A stretch of DNA of 64,000 nucleotides from Neptunomonas marina (GTDB lineage Bacteria; Pseudomonadota; Gammaproteobacteria; Pseudomonadales; Balneatricaceae), in assembly GCF_004005935.1 (NCBI RefSeq), contig NZ_SACQ01000002.1:186001-250000 (forward strand), given 5' to 3'. The notes under the pieces are model-generated. The model saw only the letters and a list, made by a program, of their open reading frames with translations, searched no databases and was not told the DNA's origin. Shown piece after piece: positions 14,840-23,253 of the stretch. Every line of letters begins with the position of its first letter. The stretch's first letter is position 1. The translations under genes were made by a program, and so were the position numbers.

Positions 14840-16423
14840 CTATTTCTTTTGTATGTCTTGATGAATCCCTTTCACGCTTCTCGGCCACGGTCCTAATTTG
14901 CGCAACTCTTTCGGAAGCCCAGTAATTGCGCGGGATGCAGCCGCTTTACTCGCATATTGTCCATAGACCACAACATGCCAAGGTTTGCCACTCAAGACGG
15001 TTTTGAAGTAGTAGAGGCGGTCTCTGCTATCGAGTGAGGCGATGAATTTTTCGACACTTTCTTCTGATCTGGCACCTAGCACCTGTAATGTGAAAGCCGA
15101 CGCAGGCCAATTAAGCAGTTCTTTTTCCTTCAACCAAGGACTTACACCCTTACTTTTATCTGAATCACCCTTCAAACCAGGAGATTTAACTACATCCAGT
15201 TTTGTCTGTTCGACTTTAGAGCTAGTCTTAGTTGGTGCTTTTTTGGCGGCGCTTTCCACAACAGCTGGAGCTGGAGCTGGAGCTGGAGCTGGAGCTGGAG
15301 CTGGAGCTGGAGCTGGAGCTGGAGCTGGAGCTGGAGCTGGAGCTGGAGCTGGAGCTGGAGCTGGAGCTGGAGCTGGAGCTGGAGTATTCAGCGTACTATC
15401 GGCCAGCGCTTGGTCAAGCTTCTTACTTAACTCACTCTTAGTTTCGTTGCCTTCTGGAAGCGGCGGTATCAGCTCACCTTGACGTAGTTTTTCTTGCCGC
15501 TCCAAGCGCTCTGATAGCGTATTCCGAATCACTGGGGCAGATTCGGTGGTCGCTAGGACCTCCTCTTCAGGCACAGCAACACGCAGTGGCACTGACATTC
15601 GACTTTTCGGGTCATCTGAGTTCTCTTGCACAGCCTGCGAATCCTCTGGCATAAACTGCCAAGTTGCGATACCCAATACGCTTACTAGCACAGCAGCCAT
15701 TCCAATCATGTGCGGCAGCGGTAAAGGAAAGGCGGTTGGGCGCTTAGTAGGCGCAGCTTGCCCACCGCTACGGTGAATCTCCGATACTGCATCCGTTAGA
15801 CGCCCGGGAAAACCCTCGCTGCTTTTAAATACACTCTTCAATTGCTTGGCTTTGAGCGCTGGCTGATTCGGGAAGCGTAACTTGATGAACTCTTTCGCTT
15901 CATCGAGTGTAAATGGGTGCAACTCTTCAAAGTGTATTTTTCCCTCGAGTAGCTCTCCAACAGCAAGCGAAGCAAGGCGCGTTTTGATAGCCGGCTCGCC
16001 CGCGAGAATAACTTTTGGCATTCCGGTGCCAGAGACGAGCAACCCTGCTAGCAACTCGATCGCTTCATCATTTAGCCACTCGGCATTATCGATCAGTATC
16101 AACAGGTGTTGGTGCACTTCATGGAGGGCACGGCTATGAGCATGAAGCTGTGTTAGTGGGTCATCATTAGTAACATCCGCTCCTAACGCTTTCGCCGCCA
16201 ACGCCATCAACTGGCTTGCGCTAGTCTCCTCACGCAGAGATATTCGAATTTGGCGGATATCAGAGGTTAGGCTTTCTACTGCTAACTTTTTCGCAACAGA
16301 TGTTTTACCACTGCCTTTAGGGCCTGAAACGACCACTAAGAAGTCGGAGTAGCGCAGCAAATGGAGAATTTTATCGATTAACTGCAGACGGCTATCTGGC
16401 TCAAAGTAGAAGTTCTGGCTCAT
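14840..16423 (-). CDS. damX: DamX-like cell-division protein: AAA ATPase domain, membrane segment, Pro-Ala linker and SPOR domain
   Basis: A 527-residue protein. Residues 1-230 are an ExeA-like AAA domain with Walker A GPKGSGKTS (34-42) and a Walker B-like LLILIDNAEW (107-116). One membrane segment follows at about 239-257. Next comes a long linker that includes some 20 Pro-Ala repeats (about 347-388). The protein ends with a SPOR domain from about 448 (FTLQVLGARSEESVEKFIASL ... WHVVVYGQYASKAAASRAI). SPOR domains bind denuded septal peptidoglycan, so the topology is probably cytoplasmic ATPase, periplasmic SPOR. The position directly after aroB matches damX in other gammaproteobacteria. What the ATPase does is not known to me. 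Confidence 0.85.
   Translation of the reverse strand: MSQNFYFEPDSRLQLIDKILHLLRYSDFLVVVSGPKGSGKTSVAKKLAVESLTSDIRQIRISLREETSASQLMALAAKALGADVTNDDPLTQLHAHSRALHEVHQHLLILIDNAEWLNDEAIELLAGLLVSGTGMPKVILAGEPAIKTRLASLAVGELLEGKIHFEELHPFTLDEAKEFIKLRFPNQPALKAKQLKSVFKSSEGFPGRLTDAVSEIHRSGGQAAPTKRPTAFPLPLPHMIGMAAVLVSVLGIATWQFMPEDSQAVQENSDDPKSRMSVPLRVAVPEEEVLATTESAPVIRNTLSERLERQEKLRQGELIPPLPEGNETKSELSKKLDQALADSTLNTPAPAPAPAPAPAPAPAPAPAPAPAPAPAPAPAPAPAPAPAVVESAAKKAPTKTSSKVEQTKLDVVKSPGLKGDSDKSKGVSPWLKEKELLNWPASAFTLQVLGARSEESVEKFIASLDSRDRLYYFKTVLSGKPWHVVVYGQYASKAAASRAITGLPKELRKLGPWPRSVKGIHQDIQKK
15263..15384. repeat. Hexanucleotide tandem repeat (AGCTGG)n, about 20 copies
   Basis: About 122 bases of uninterrupted AGCTGG units, read as CCAGCT on the coding minus strand so that each unit encodes Pro-Ala. 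It lies inside the DamX-like gene between the membrane segment and the SPOR domain. Because the unit is six bases, gain or loss of copies changes linker length without shifting frame. Confidence 0.97.
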
Positions 16424-16441
16424 ATGGGGATACCTAATAGG

Positions 16442-17515
16442 CTAGCGTGAGCGGTTCAGTACTTTGGACAAACTGCTCGCCGGATAGTCAGACGTTACCG
16501 TCGCTTCGCCCAGTGCTTTGAGAAGCACTAATCGTAGCTCGCCATTGATAACCTTCTTATCAACCGCCATCAGTTCTAAAAAGTCTTTTTCAGACATATT
16601 TTCTGGCGGCTCGATCGGTAAGTTAGCGGCGGCGAGAAGCTCAGTGGCACGTGCCACATCACGCTCGGTGATCCAATCCAGCTCGCAGGACAATTGAAGG
16701 GCTTGAACAGTACCCGCAGCAACGGCTTCACCATGCAGCCAATTACCATAGCCCTGATGCGTTTCAATAGCATGACCAAAGGTATGGCCAAGATTGAGCC
16801 ACGCACGAATACCTGCTTCTCGCTCATCTTGGGCAACAACTTCGGCTTTGATTTCACACGAGCGTTGTACTGCATAAGAGAGTGCTTTTGGATCGCGTGC
16901 GATCAGCGCAGGCATATTCTCTTCTAGCCATTCAAAAAACTGTACGTCGTAAATGAGGCCGTACTTAATGACTTCAGCAAGCCCTGCAGAAAGCTCTCGA
17001 TCAGGTAACGTTGAGAAGACGCTAATATCTGCCAGAACAGCTTGTGGCTGATAAAATGCACCAATCATATTCTTGCCACGCGGATGGTTTACGCCCGTTT
17101 TTCCCCCCACAGAAGAGTCCACCTGAGACAACAAGGTGGTTGGAATTTGGATAAAGTTAACACCACGCTGATAGCTTGCAGCCGCAAAGCCCGTCATATC
17201 TCCAACAACGCCACCACCTAACGCAATTAACGTTGTCGTGCGGTTATGTCGCGCCTCTAAGAGTGCATCGTAGATCAAATTAAGATGCTCGAGGTCTTTA
17301 TAAGCTTCGCCATCGGGCAGCACGACGCTATCCACCTCAAACGAGGCCAACATTCCACGTAGCTGATCTAAGTACAGGGGAGCGATTGTCTCATTGGTAA
17401 CAATCATCACCTGACTGCCTTTGATATAAGGAGTCAGTTGTGCCGTATCGATGACATCTGAACCGATAAAAATTGGATAAGATCGATCGCCCAAATCGAC
17501 ATTAAGTGTATGCAC
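16442..17515 (-). CDS. aroB: 3-dehydroquinate synthase AroB
   Basis: A 357-residue cytoplasmic enzyme of standard length that converts DAHP to 3-dehydroquinate with NAD+ and a divalent metal, the second step of the shikimate pathway. Family motifs include the NAD-binding [16 protein letters not shown], then [27 protein letters not shown], and the metal-binding segment [12 protein letters not shown] with HGEAVAAG. The start codon is GTG with GGAG upstream. It follows aroK by 19 bases, the usual aroK-aroB pair. Confidence 0.97.
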   Translation of the reverse strand: MHTLNVDLGDRSYPIFIGSDVIDTAQLTPYIKGSQVMIVTNETIAPLYLDQLRGMLASFEVDSVVLPDGEAYKDLEHLNLIYDALLEARHNRTTTLIALGGGVVGDMTGFAAASYQRGVNFIQIPTTLLSQVDSSVGGKTGVNHPRGKNMIGAFYQPQAVLADISVFSTLPDRELSAGLAEVIKYGLIYDVQFFEWLEENMPALIARDPKALSYAVQRSCEIKAEVVAQDEREAGIRAWLNLGHTFGHAIETHQGYGNWLHGEAVAAGTVQALQLSCELDWITERDVARATELLAAANLPIEPPENMSEKDFLELMAVDKKVINGELRLVLLKALGEATVTSDYPASSLSKVLNRSR

Positions 17516-17534
17516 AGTAGATGGCTCCGAAGTA

Positions 17535-18053
17535 CTAGTTGATGAGTTCTTTACGCTTTAGCTGTCTGATAATTTCATTGACAACATTTTTAGGATGGCG
17601 CCGGTCTGTTTTAACGACAATATCGGAAGTGCTGAGGTAGAACGGCTCGCGCTTTTCGATCAGTTGCTCTAACACGTGTTTTGGGTTATCGGCTTGCAGT
17701 AGTGGGCGGTTTTTATCCTTAGCTGTGCGCTCTAATTGCTGCTCAACGGATGTCATTAGGTAGATGACAGTCCCTCTACTTTGTAAACAAGCTCTGTTTT
17801 CGGCACGAATCACAGCACCACCGCCTGTAGCGATAACCAACCCATCTTGCAGTGTGAGCTCATCTATCACCTGAGCTTCTCTTTGCCGAAAGCCCTCTTC
17901 ACCTTCAACATCAAAGATCCACGGGATATTCGCCCCTGCCCGCTCCTCTACTTCTCGATCGACATCCGTGAAAGCTAACTTTAGCTCATGAGAAAGTAGT
18001 CGGCCTATGGTGCTTTTTCCTGCCCCCATAGGCCCTACTAAAATAATATTCAA
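17535..18053 (-). CDS. aroK: Shikimate kinase AroK
   Basis: A 172-residue kinase of the usual size that phosphorylates shikimate at O3. It has the P-loop GPMGAGKST at residues 7-15, the shikimate-binding DVD (residues 31-33) and GGGAV, and the lid segment DKNRPLLQ. The best start is TTG at 18053, preceded by GAGG seven bases away. No ATG gives an intact P-loop. It lies 13 bases after pilQ, so pilus and aromatic synthesis genes are in one transcript. Confidence 0.96.
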   Translation of the reverse strand: MNIILVGPMGAGKSTIGRLLSHELKLAFTDVDREVEERAGANIPWIFDVEGEEGFRQREAQVIDELTLQDGLVIATGGGAVIRAENRACLQSRGTVIYLMTSVEQQLERTAKDKNRPLLQADNPKHVLEQLIEKREPFYLSTSDIVVKTDRRHPKNVVNEIIRQLKRKELIN

Positions 18054-18066
18054 AAACGTGCCTCAA

Positions 18067-20235
18067 TTAACGACTAGCTGACAGCGACTCACGGATAATC
18101 TTTGGCGTAATAAAGATCAAGAGTTCGACTTTTTCATCGATTTTAGTCTCTTTACGGAACAGACGGCCGATCCCCGGCAAATCACCTAGCACCGGCGTCT
18201 TGAGCGTACCGTCAACTTGCTTGTTTTTATATACCCCACCGAGGACGATTGTATCACCGTCCTTCACGACGACTGAAGTCACAAGCTCATTCGTATCAAT
18301 CGCAAATTCGCCACTATCCAATGCTTGGCCAACAGAGTCCTGAGTAATCTTAAGGTCTAGCGCGATTCGATCACCTGGATTGATTTGCGGAATAACATCT
18401 AGGCGCAATACAACCTCTTTGAACTCAATTTTCACTTCACCGTTTTCGACCGTTTGGTATGGCAGTTCTGTACCGGATTCGATACGTGCCGCTTTACCAT
18501 TCGTGGTAATCACTTTTGGTTGGGATACCACCTCTGCACTGCCTTCGTTCTGAAGGGCAGATAGCTCCGCAGATATCAAGAAATCACTCGACGCATAACC
18601 AATGCGGAAAGTCGACGTGGCTTCCTTCACACCCAGATCAACGTTAAGCGGCGTATTTACACCGATGGCTGGGAAGTCTTCTGCGTAGTAAGGAGATGAG
18701 CTACCGCCACCACCAGCTACCCAACGATCTGACTGCAAACCAAAACCCCAACGAACACCTAGCTCCTTAGTAAAGTCGGTAGACGCTGTAACCAGGCGAG
18801 CTTCTACCATGATCTGCTCAACTTCGGCATCAAACTTTTTGATGGTCTTGCGAATCTGTTCGAGTTGCGCCGCCGTTTCTCGAACCATCAGAATATTCGT
18901 TTCGTTATCAGCGATAATAAGGCCGCGCTCTGAAATAAGCTGCGCTGCTTCAATACGTGACTTCATTTCTGATGCTTTACGGAAATCAACTTGAATAAAG
19001 TCTGTACGCAGCGGAGATAGCTCTTTTTCCGACTGCTGGCTTGCTAGCTCAATACGCTCACGTTCGGCAATTTGCTCAGCAGGCGCCACCAGCAAAACAT
19101 TACCCACTTGGCGCTTATCTAAGCCACGTGTTTTCAGCACGATATCCAAGGCCTGATCCCAAGGTACATGTTTAAGGCGTAACGTGATCTGTCCAGTGAC
19201 TTCATCGTCCACAACCAAATTCAACTGCGCCACTTCCGCAAGGATCTGCAGCACTGAACGCACGCTAACATTTTGGAAGTTAAGGTCGATCTTCTCACCT
19301 TTGTAAGGAAACTCGTTTTCGGCTTCCTCATCCTCTTCTGAGCGAGTCAAATGTTTGAAGTCTAGAACGAGCTGAGAACCCGTTTGGTATGCCATGTAGT
19401 CGTAAGGTGTCGCTTCTGGTTTGATCAAGATGGTTGTATTACCACCTTGGCTCACCGAATCGATAAACATCACCGGTGTCGCGAAGTCTTGGACATTAAC
19501 TCGCTGCTGCAGACCTGGAGACAGCAATGCGCTTGTCAAAGTCACCGCAACATTGTTGCCCTCTTCTTCAATATCAATGCCAGCCTTATCATCAGACAAA
19601 GCAATCGTCACACGTCCGATACCACCAGCAACGCGCTCGAAGTCGATACCTTTAACGCGTGTATTGTCATCATAGGCCTGCTTGACCGTCTGAGCCTTAG
19701 CTAACGCCGGTGCTTTTGCTACCTTCGTTACAGGTGCACTGACCGCAGGTTTCGCTTCTGCGACGGGCTGAGGTTGCACAGGGGCCGAAGCGTTTTTACT
19801 AGCAACCGACTCTCCACCGCCAAACACGATAAACAAGCTGTTGTCCTGCGCATACGTCTCATAAGGTGTCGCTAGGAATAGGTTTGCGACCACCCGAAGT
19901 CGATCTGCACTTTGTGCAAAATTGAGTGTATCGATGTAATCATTTTTGATTGCCACCGATTTGCTACCAATGTCGTTTTCGACTCCGAAGAAGTCGAGTA
20001 CCAGCCTTGGAGGGCTGTCGATTGCGTACACGCGCGGGTCGCCCGGTGCGTGATCGAAGTCAAGCCGAACTTCCAGCTTATTACCGGGTAGTTTTACGAA
20101 AGCCGTATCTTTTAATAGTGTATTAGCAGCATTAGCTAGCGAGGCGATGCCCGTGGAGCAAAGCAACAAGCAAACCAGTAATACACGCTTCAGTTCCCTA
20201 GCTGAGACGCTCAGCAAACATTTATTGGTAGTCAT
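18067..20235 (-). CDS. pilQ: Type IV pilus outer-membrane secretin PilQ
   Basis: A 722-residue secretin that forms the outer-membrane pore for the pilus fibre. The signal peptide covers about residues 1-37 (hydrophobic core, LANA). Two AMIN-type peptidoglycan-binding domains follow (about 40-135 and 195-295). Next are the STN/N0 domain (DLNFQNVSVRSVLQILAEVAQLN), an N1 domain and the secretin core, which ends near LGDLPGIGRLFRKE and LLIFITPKII. AGGA precedes the ATG. It is the last gene of the pilMNOPQ set and runs straight into aroK. Confidence 0.97.
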   Translation of the reverse strand: MTTNKCLLSVSARELKRVLLVCLLLCSTGIASLANAANTLLKDTAFVKLPGNKLEVRLDFDHAPGDPRVYAIDSPPRLVLDFFGVENDIGSKSVAIKNDYIDTLNFAQSADRLRVVANLFLATPYETYAQDNSLFIVFGGGESVASKNASAPVQPQPVAEAKPAVSAPVTKVAKAPALAKAQTVKQAYDDNTRVKGIDFERVAGGIGRVTIALSDDKAGIDIEEEGNNVAVTLTSALLSPGLQQRVNVQDFATPVMFIDSVSQGGNTTILIKPEATPYDYMAYQTGSQLVLDFKHLTRSEEDEEAENEFPYKGEKIDLNFQNVSVRSVLQILAEVAQLNLVVDDEVTGQITLRLKHVPWDQALDIVLKTRGLDKRQVGNVLLVAPAEQIAERERIELASQQSEKELSPLRTDFIQVDFRKASEMKSRIEAAQLISERGLIIADNETNILMVRETAAQLEQIRKTIKKFDAEVEQIMVEARLVTASTDFTKELGVRWGFGLQSDRWVAGGGGSSSPYYAEDFPAIGVNTPLNVDLGVKEATSTFRIGYASSDFLISAELSALQNEGSAEVVSQPKVITTNGKAARIESGTELPYQTVENGEVKIEFKEVVLRLDVIPQINPGDRIALDLKITQDSVGQALDSGEFAIDTNELVTSVVVKDGDTIVLGGVYKNKQVDGTLKTPVLGDLPGIGRLFRKETKIDEKVELLIFITPKIIRESLSASR

Positions 20236-20247
20236 TCTGGTTCCTTA

Positions 20248-20823
20248 TTACTCTTGTCCTACTAGCTCAACAACACGTGGGCGGTGCATCCATCCGCCTC
20301 GGCCGTCAGATATAATTTCAAGTACATCTAACCGCTCATCTAAAACGGCGATTACCTTACCAAAATCAAGCCCCATATGATCACCCACCGAAACCCGATG
20401 AATCTCGCCGTTTTGATCCCGAACAAGGCCCCAAGTAACTTCAGCTTCGGTCTTACCAACAGTACCAACCATCTCTAAGTCATCGAGCGAAAACTGCTCG
20501 AGATAGCTCCGTGGTCGATTTTGATCAGGCTCAAGTTCGACGCCATCATCCATCTCCATCTCCATGTCGCCCAGCTCCACTCTGACAAGAGGTACGAATG
20601 GGTCACGCAGACTAGCGCCTTCATACACAAAGCTGAGATAAGGTTTAAACGTGGGCAGAGGCTCTATCTTGCCTTTCGGCCGCGCCTGTACATCACTGAC
20701 AAAACGCACGAGGTCATTTTTGTCTTCAACCCATATACAGCCGGATAACAAAGCGACGGAGGCCGCCAAGCATATCAGCTTCCCTTTGGCGGTTAGAAAC
20801 TTCACTTTATTCTGAGTCATCAT
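20248..20823 (-). CDS. pilP: Type IV pilus assembly lipoprotein PilP
   Basis: A 191-residue lipoprotein with a signal sequence ending in the lipobox LLSGC, so it is predicted to be inner-membrane anchored. PilP links the PilN/PilO complex to the PilQ secretin. The C-terminal half (DLEMVGTVGKTEAEVTWGLV ... GDHMGLDFGKVIAV) is the beta-rich PilP domain that touches PilQ. The start overlaps the pilO end by 17 bases; two adjacent ATG codons (20823, 20820) are equally possible and no strong ribosome-binding site is visible, suggesting coupling. Confidence 0.94.
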   Translation of the reverse strand: MMTQNKVKFLTAKGKLICLAASVALLSGCIWVEDKNDLVRFVSDVQARPKGKIEPLPTFKPYLSFVYEGASLRDPFVPLVRVELGDMEMEMDDGVELEPDQNRPRSYLEQFSLDDLEMVGTVGKTEAEVTWGLVRDQNGEIHRVSVGDHMGLDFGKVIAVLDERLDVLEIISDGRGGWMHRPRVVELVGQE

Positions 20824-21406
20824 AACGATATGTCTTAGCATCAATTTTCAGCTGCAGTACACCGGCCTCATCAGCAACAATTTTGTAGTTATGTAGTGTC
20901 ACGATTCGTTTAATCGCTGCCACACCACTAACAAACTGCCCCATCTGATGGTAGGTTCCTTGTACTTCTATATTGATCGGTAACTCGATGTAGAATTGCT
21001 CTTTTTTCTCAGGTTCAAGGGCAATTCTCTTAATTTCTAGACCCGCTGCTCGGCCGATATCTGTGATGTCTTCTAGCAGACCCGGCACCTCTTTCGCAGT
21101 TGGGAGTTGGCGCAGCAGTTCAGAGAACTTGTCCTCAACGTCTTCCATTTGCTTACGTAGAGCAGAAAGGTTCGCCACCTGAAAGGATTTGGATTCGAAC
21201 TCTTTACGCAGCTCCGACTCACGGCTGATCTCCCGTTCAAGACGATCGTGTTTATCCTGAACGTAAAAATGCACACCGCCCCATGAGACTAGGCCAAGCA
21301 CGATGAGATAGAAGATAACCTTAACACCGATAGGCCAGTTACCAGCGGTATTTAGGTCAAGGTTGTTAGGATCAAACCCTTGAAACGCTTTTTTGAAGGC
21401 ATCCAT
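20807..21406 (-). CDS. pilO: Type IV pilus inner-membrane alignment protein PilO
   Basis: A 199-residue bitopic membrane protein. One membrane segment lies at about 27-48 (VIFYLIVLGLVSWGGVHFYV), followed by a periplasmic coiled coil (about 50-105) and a ferredoxin-like C-terminal domain. It forms a heterodimer with PilN, and with PilM and PilP makes the alignment subcomplex between motor and secretin. GGAG precedes the ATG. It starts 6 bases after pilN. Confidence 0.95.
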   Translation of the reverse strand: MDAFKKAFQGFDPNNLDLNTAGNWPIGVKVIFYLIVLGLVSWGGVHFYVQDKHDRLEREISRESELRKEFESKSFQVANLSALRKQMEDVEDKFSELLRQLPTAKEVPGLLEDITDIGRAAGLEIKRIALEPEKKEQFYIELPINIEVQGTYHQMGQFVSGVAAIKRIVTLHNYKIVADEAGVLQLKIDAKTYRYDDSE

Positions 21407-21412
21407 ATTCGT

Positions 21413-22030
21413 TTACTCCGCCTCCTCTGCTTTTGGCTTCGCTAAGTCAACAACGAGATTGAACATGTTTTGACCTTGGTGCTCTACAACCACCTTCGAG
21501 TTTTTCTCGTCTAAGCGCTCAACCACTGAAAGGTCAGGTTCGCCAAACCAAATCGAATCATTAAGATTACGCATCAGTTCTGATACATCTTCATTTTGAT
21601 GCACTAATCCACTGATCTTTATCGCATCTTCACTACTAGCTTGGCCTGCATCATCAAAACCATTCTCACTACGCTCCAGAGAGACATAATGAAGACCATC
21701 AGGTAGCACACGAACTAGCTCGTCGAAGTTTCGTACAATAATAGGCCTGTTGCCCTGTAGTTCTTGAATCGCGTTCAAACGCTCCAGAAGACGCTCACGT
21801 TGCTTCTTAAGGTCTTCAATCTCCTCGATTTTGAGATCGAGCTTTGCAATTTCTGATTTGAGGTAATCATTCCGCGCCACTTGGCGGTCAAACTGAACGT
21901 CGTAGTAGTAGCCAACCAAGAGGACTAGGGCTAAACCAAACAATGCTGAAGCAGCAACATTGGTCACAAACTCTTTTTGTTTTGCTGCCGCGCGCTCTTC
22001 ACGCCAAGGTCTTAGGTTAATCTTCGCCAT
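21413..22030 (-). CDS. pilN: Type IV pilus inner-membrane alignment protein PilN
   Basis: A 205-residue bitopic protein. It opens with MAKINLRPWREE, the cytoplasmic INLLPWR-type peptide that binds PilM. It then has a membrane segment at about 26-45, a coiled coil and a periplasmic domain (RVLPDGLHYVSLERSENG, then IKISGLVHQNEDVSELMRNL). It pairs with PilO. It lies 12 bases after pilM. Confidence 0.95.
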   Translation of the reverse strand: MAKINLRPWREERAAAKQKEFVTNVAASALFGLALVLLVGYYYDVQFDRQVARNDYLKSEIAKLDLKIEEIEDLKKQRERLLERLNAIQELQGNRPIIVRNFDELVRVLPDGLHYVSLERSENGFDDAGQASSEDAIKISGLVHQNEDVSELMRNLNDSIWFGEPDLSVVERLDEKNSKVVVEHQGQNMFNLVVDLAKPKAEEAE

Positions 22031-22042
22031 ATCTCACTGTTC

Positions 22043-23104
22043 CTACTGATCGAATGATCGAAGAGCCAAACCGCATGCCTTAATAAGTGCAGGGGCGTCT
22101 TTCATTAAGCGACCACGATTGATCTTGCTATTAAGTTCCATCTTCGAGAACGGATCTGCCAAAAACACAGGAACATCTAATTCCTCAGTTAATATATCGA
22201 CAAGCCCATCAATTGCTGCAGTCCCGCCACAGACATATATCTTCGTGAGCTGATGCTGCACACCTGATGAGTAGAAGAACTGCAAGGCGCGTGAGACCTG
22301 CTGCGCAACGGTGTAGCGGAACGGCATAACGATGGCATCTCGTATCTCTTCGCCAAGTTCGCCCAAGCGTAATGCTTGCTGCACCTCATCAACCGACATA
22401 CCGTATTGATGATGAATACTCGTCGTTAAGTCGTTACCGCCAAAAGACTGTTCACGGTTATAGATAACTTTGTGATCTCGGATTACGTTTAGCGTCAGCG
22501 TAGATGCGCCTATATCGACGATTGCGACCATATCTTCCACGCCGGGATCTTCGCTGAGCAGCATGGGGTAGCTGCGCTCTATCGCATAGGTATCTACATC
22601 AACCACTTCACACTTTAGCCCGCCGGCCGCAATCGTATCTTCGCGTTGATCAACATCATCACGGCGACAGGCGACCAAGAGAATTTCATTTAATTCAGGG
22701 TGGGAAGGGGATGCCCCGACAACTTCGAAGTCGAGTGCAACTTCATCAAGAGGGTAAGGAATAAATTGATCAGCTTCTACGCGCACCTGCTCTTCCAGCT
22801 CAAGTTCGGTAAACGAGCTGCTAAGTTCAATGCGCTTGATAATAACCGCGGATGAGGGCACCGCTGTGACTGCCACGCCATTTTTGAGCGCGCATAGTTT
22901 AGCGCCACGCTCTATGGCATCCGCAACAGGCTGCACTTCCTGAATATTTCCATCAATGATCGCTGTTGGCGGCAAAGACACAACCGCGTATGCATCCAGC
23001 CCGACCTTGCTTCCATGCCTAGAGAGTACGACGAGTTTTACCGATGATGAACCGATATCCACTCCAACCCAGCTAGCCGACTTCTTCCCGAACAAACTGA
23101 TCAC
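22043..23104 (-). CDS. pilM: Type IV pilus actin-like ATPase PilM
   Basis: A 353-residue FtsA/actin-fold cytoplasmic protein. The phosphate-binding loops are visible as VGVDIGSSSVKLV near the N-terminus and VAIVDIGASTLTLNV centrally, with the adenosine-site VCGGTAAIDGL near the C-terminus. It recruits PilN to the pilus base. The start is GTG, preceded by AAGGA at six bases. It is the first gene of the pilMNOPQ operon and is divergent from mrcA, the common arrangement. Confidence 0.96.
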   Translation of the reverse strand: MISLFGKKSASWVGVDIGSSSVKLVVLSRHGSKVGLDAYAVVSLPPTAIIDGNIQEVQPVADAIERGAKLCALKNGVAVTAVPSSAVIIKRIELSSSFTELELEEQVRVEADQFIPYPLDEVALDFEVVGASPSHPELNEILLVACRRDDVDQREDTIAAGGLKCEVVDVDTYAIERSYPMLLSEDPGVEDMVAIVDIGASTLTLNVIRDHKVIYNREQSFGGNDLTTSIHHQYGMSVDEVQQALRLGELGEEIRDAIVMPFRYTVAQQVSRALQFFYSSGVQHQLTKIYVCGGTAAIDGLVDILTEELDVPVFLADPFSKMELNSKINRGRLMKDAPALIKACGLALRSFDQ

Positions 23105-23253
23105 TATTTTTTCCTTAAAAGATATGGATTTACCTTCTATAGATCAACTTTAGCCATAAAACGATAAAAGTTAAACTCTAATTCAACTAGATAGGAGTAT
23201 ATTTCGCCCTATATAATGCGTTTTCTCTTAAATTTGAGGTAAATCAAGACACA
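23105..23253. promoter_or_regulatory. Divergent promoter region of pilM and mrcA
   Basis: This AT-rich 149-base gap must hold both promoters. A perfect TATAAT is at 23212-23217 on the plus strand, about 36 bases before the mrcA ATG, but no good -35 hexamer sits 16-18 bases upstream. I could not assign the pilM promoter. Confidence 0.4.

Noticed and set aside
15042..15482. 146-codon plus-strand frame with Gly-Ala repeats
   Set aside because: It is the reverse reading of the Pro-Ala repeat in the DamX-like gene and has no independent support.
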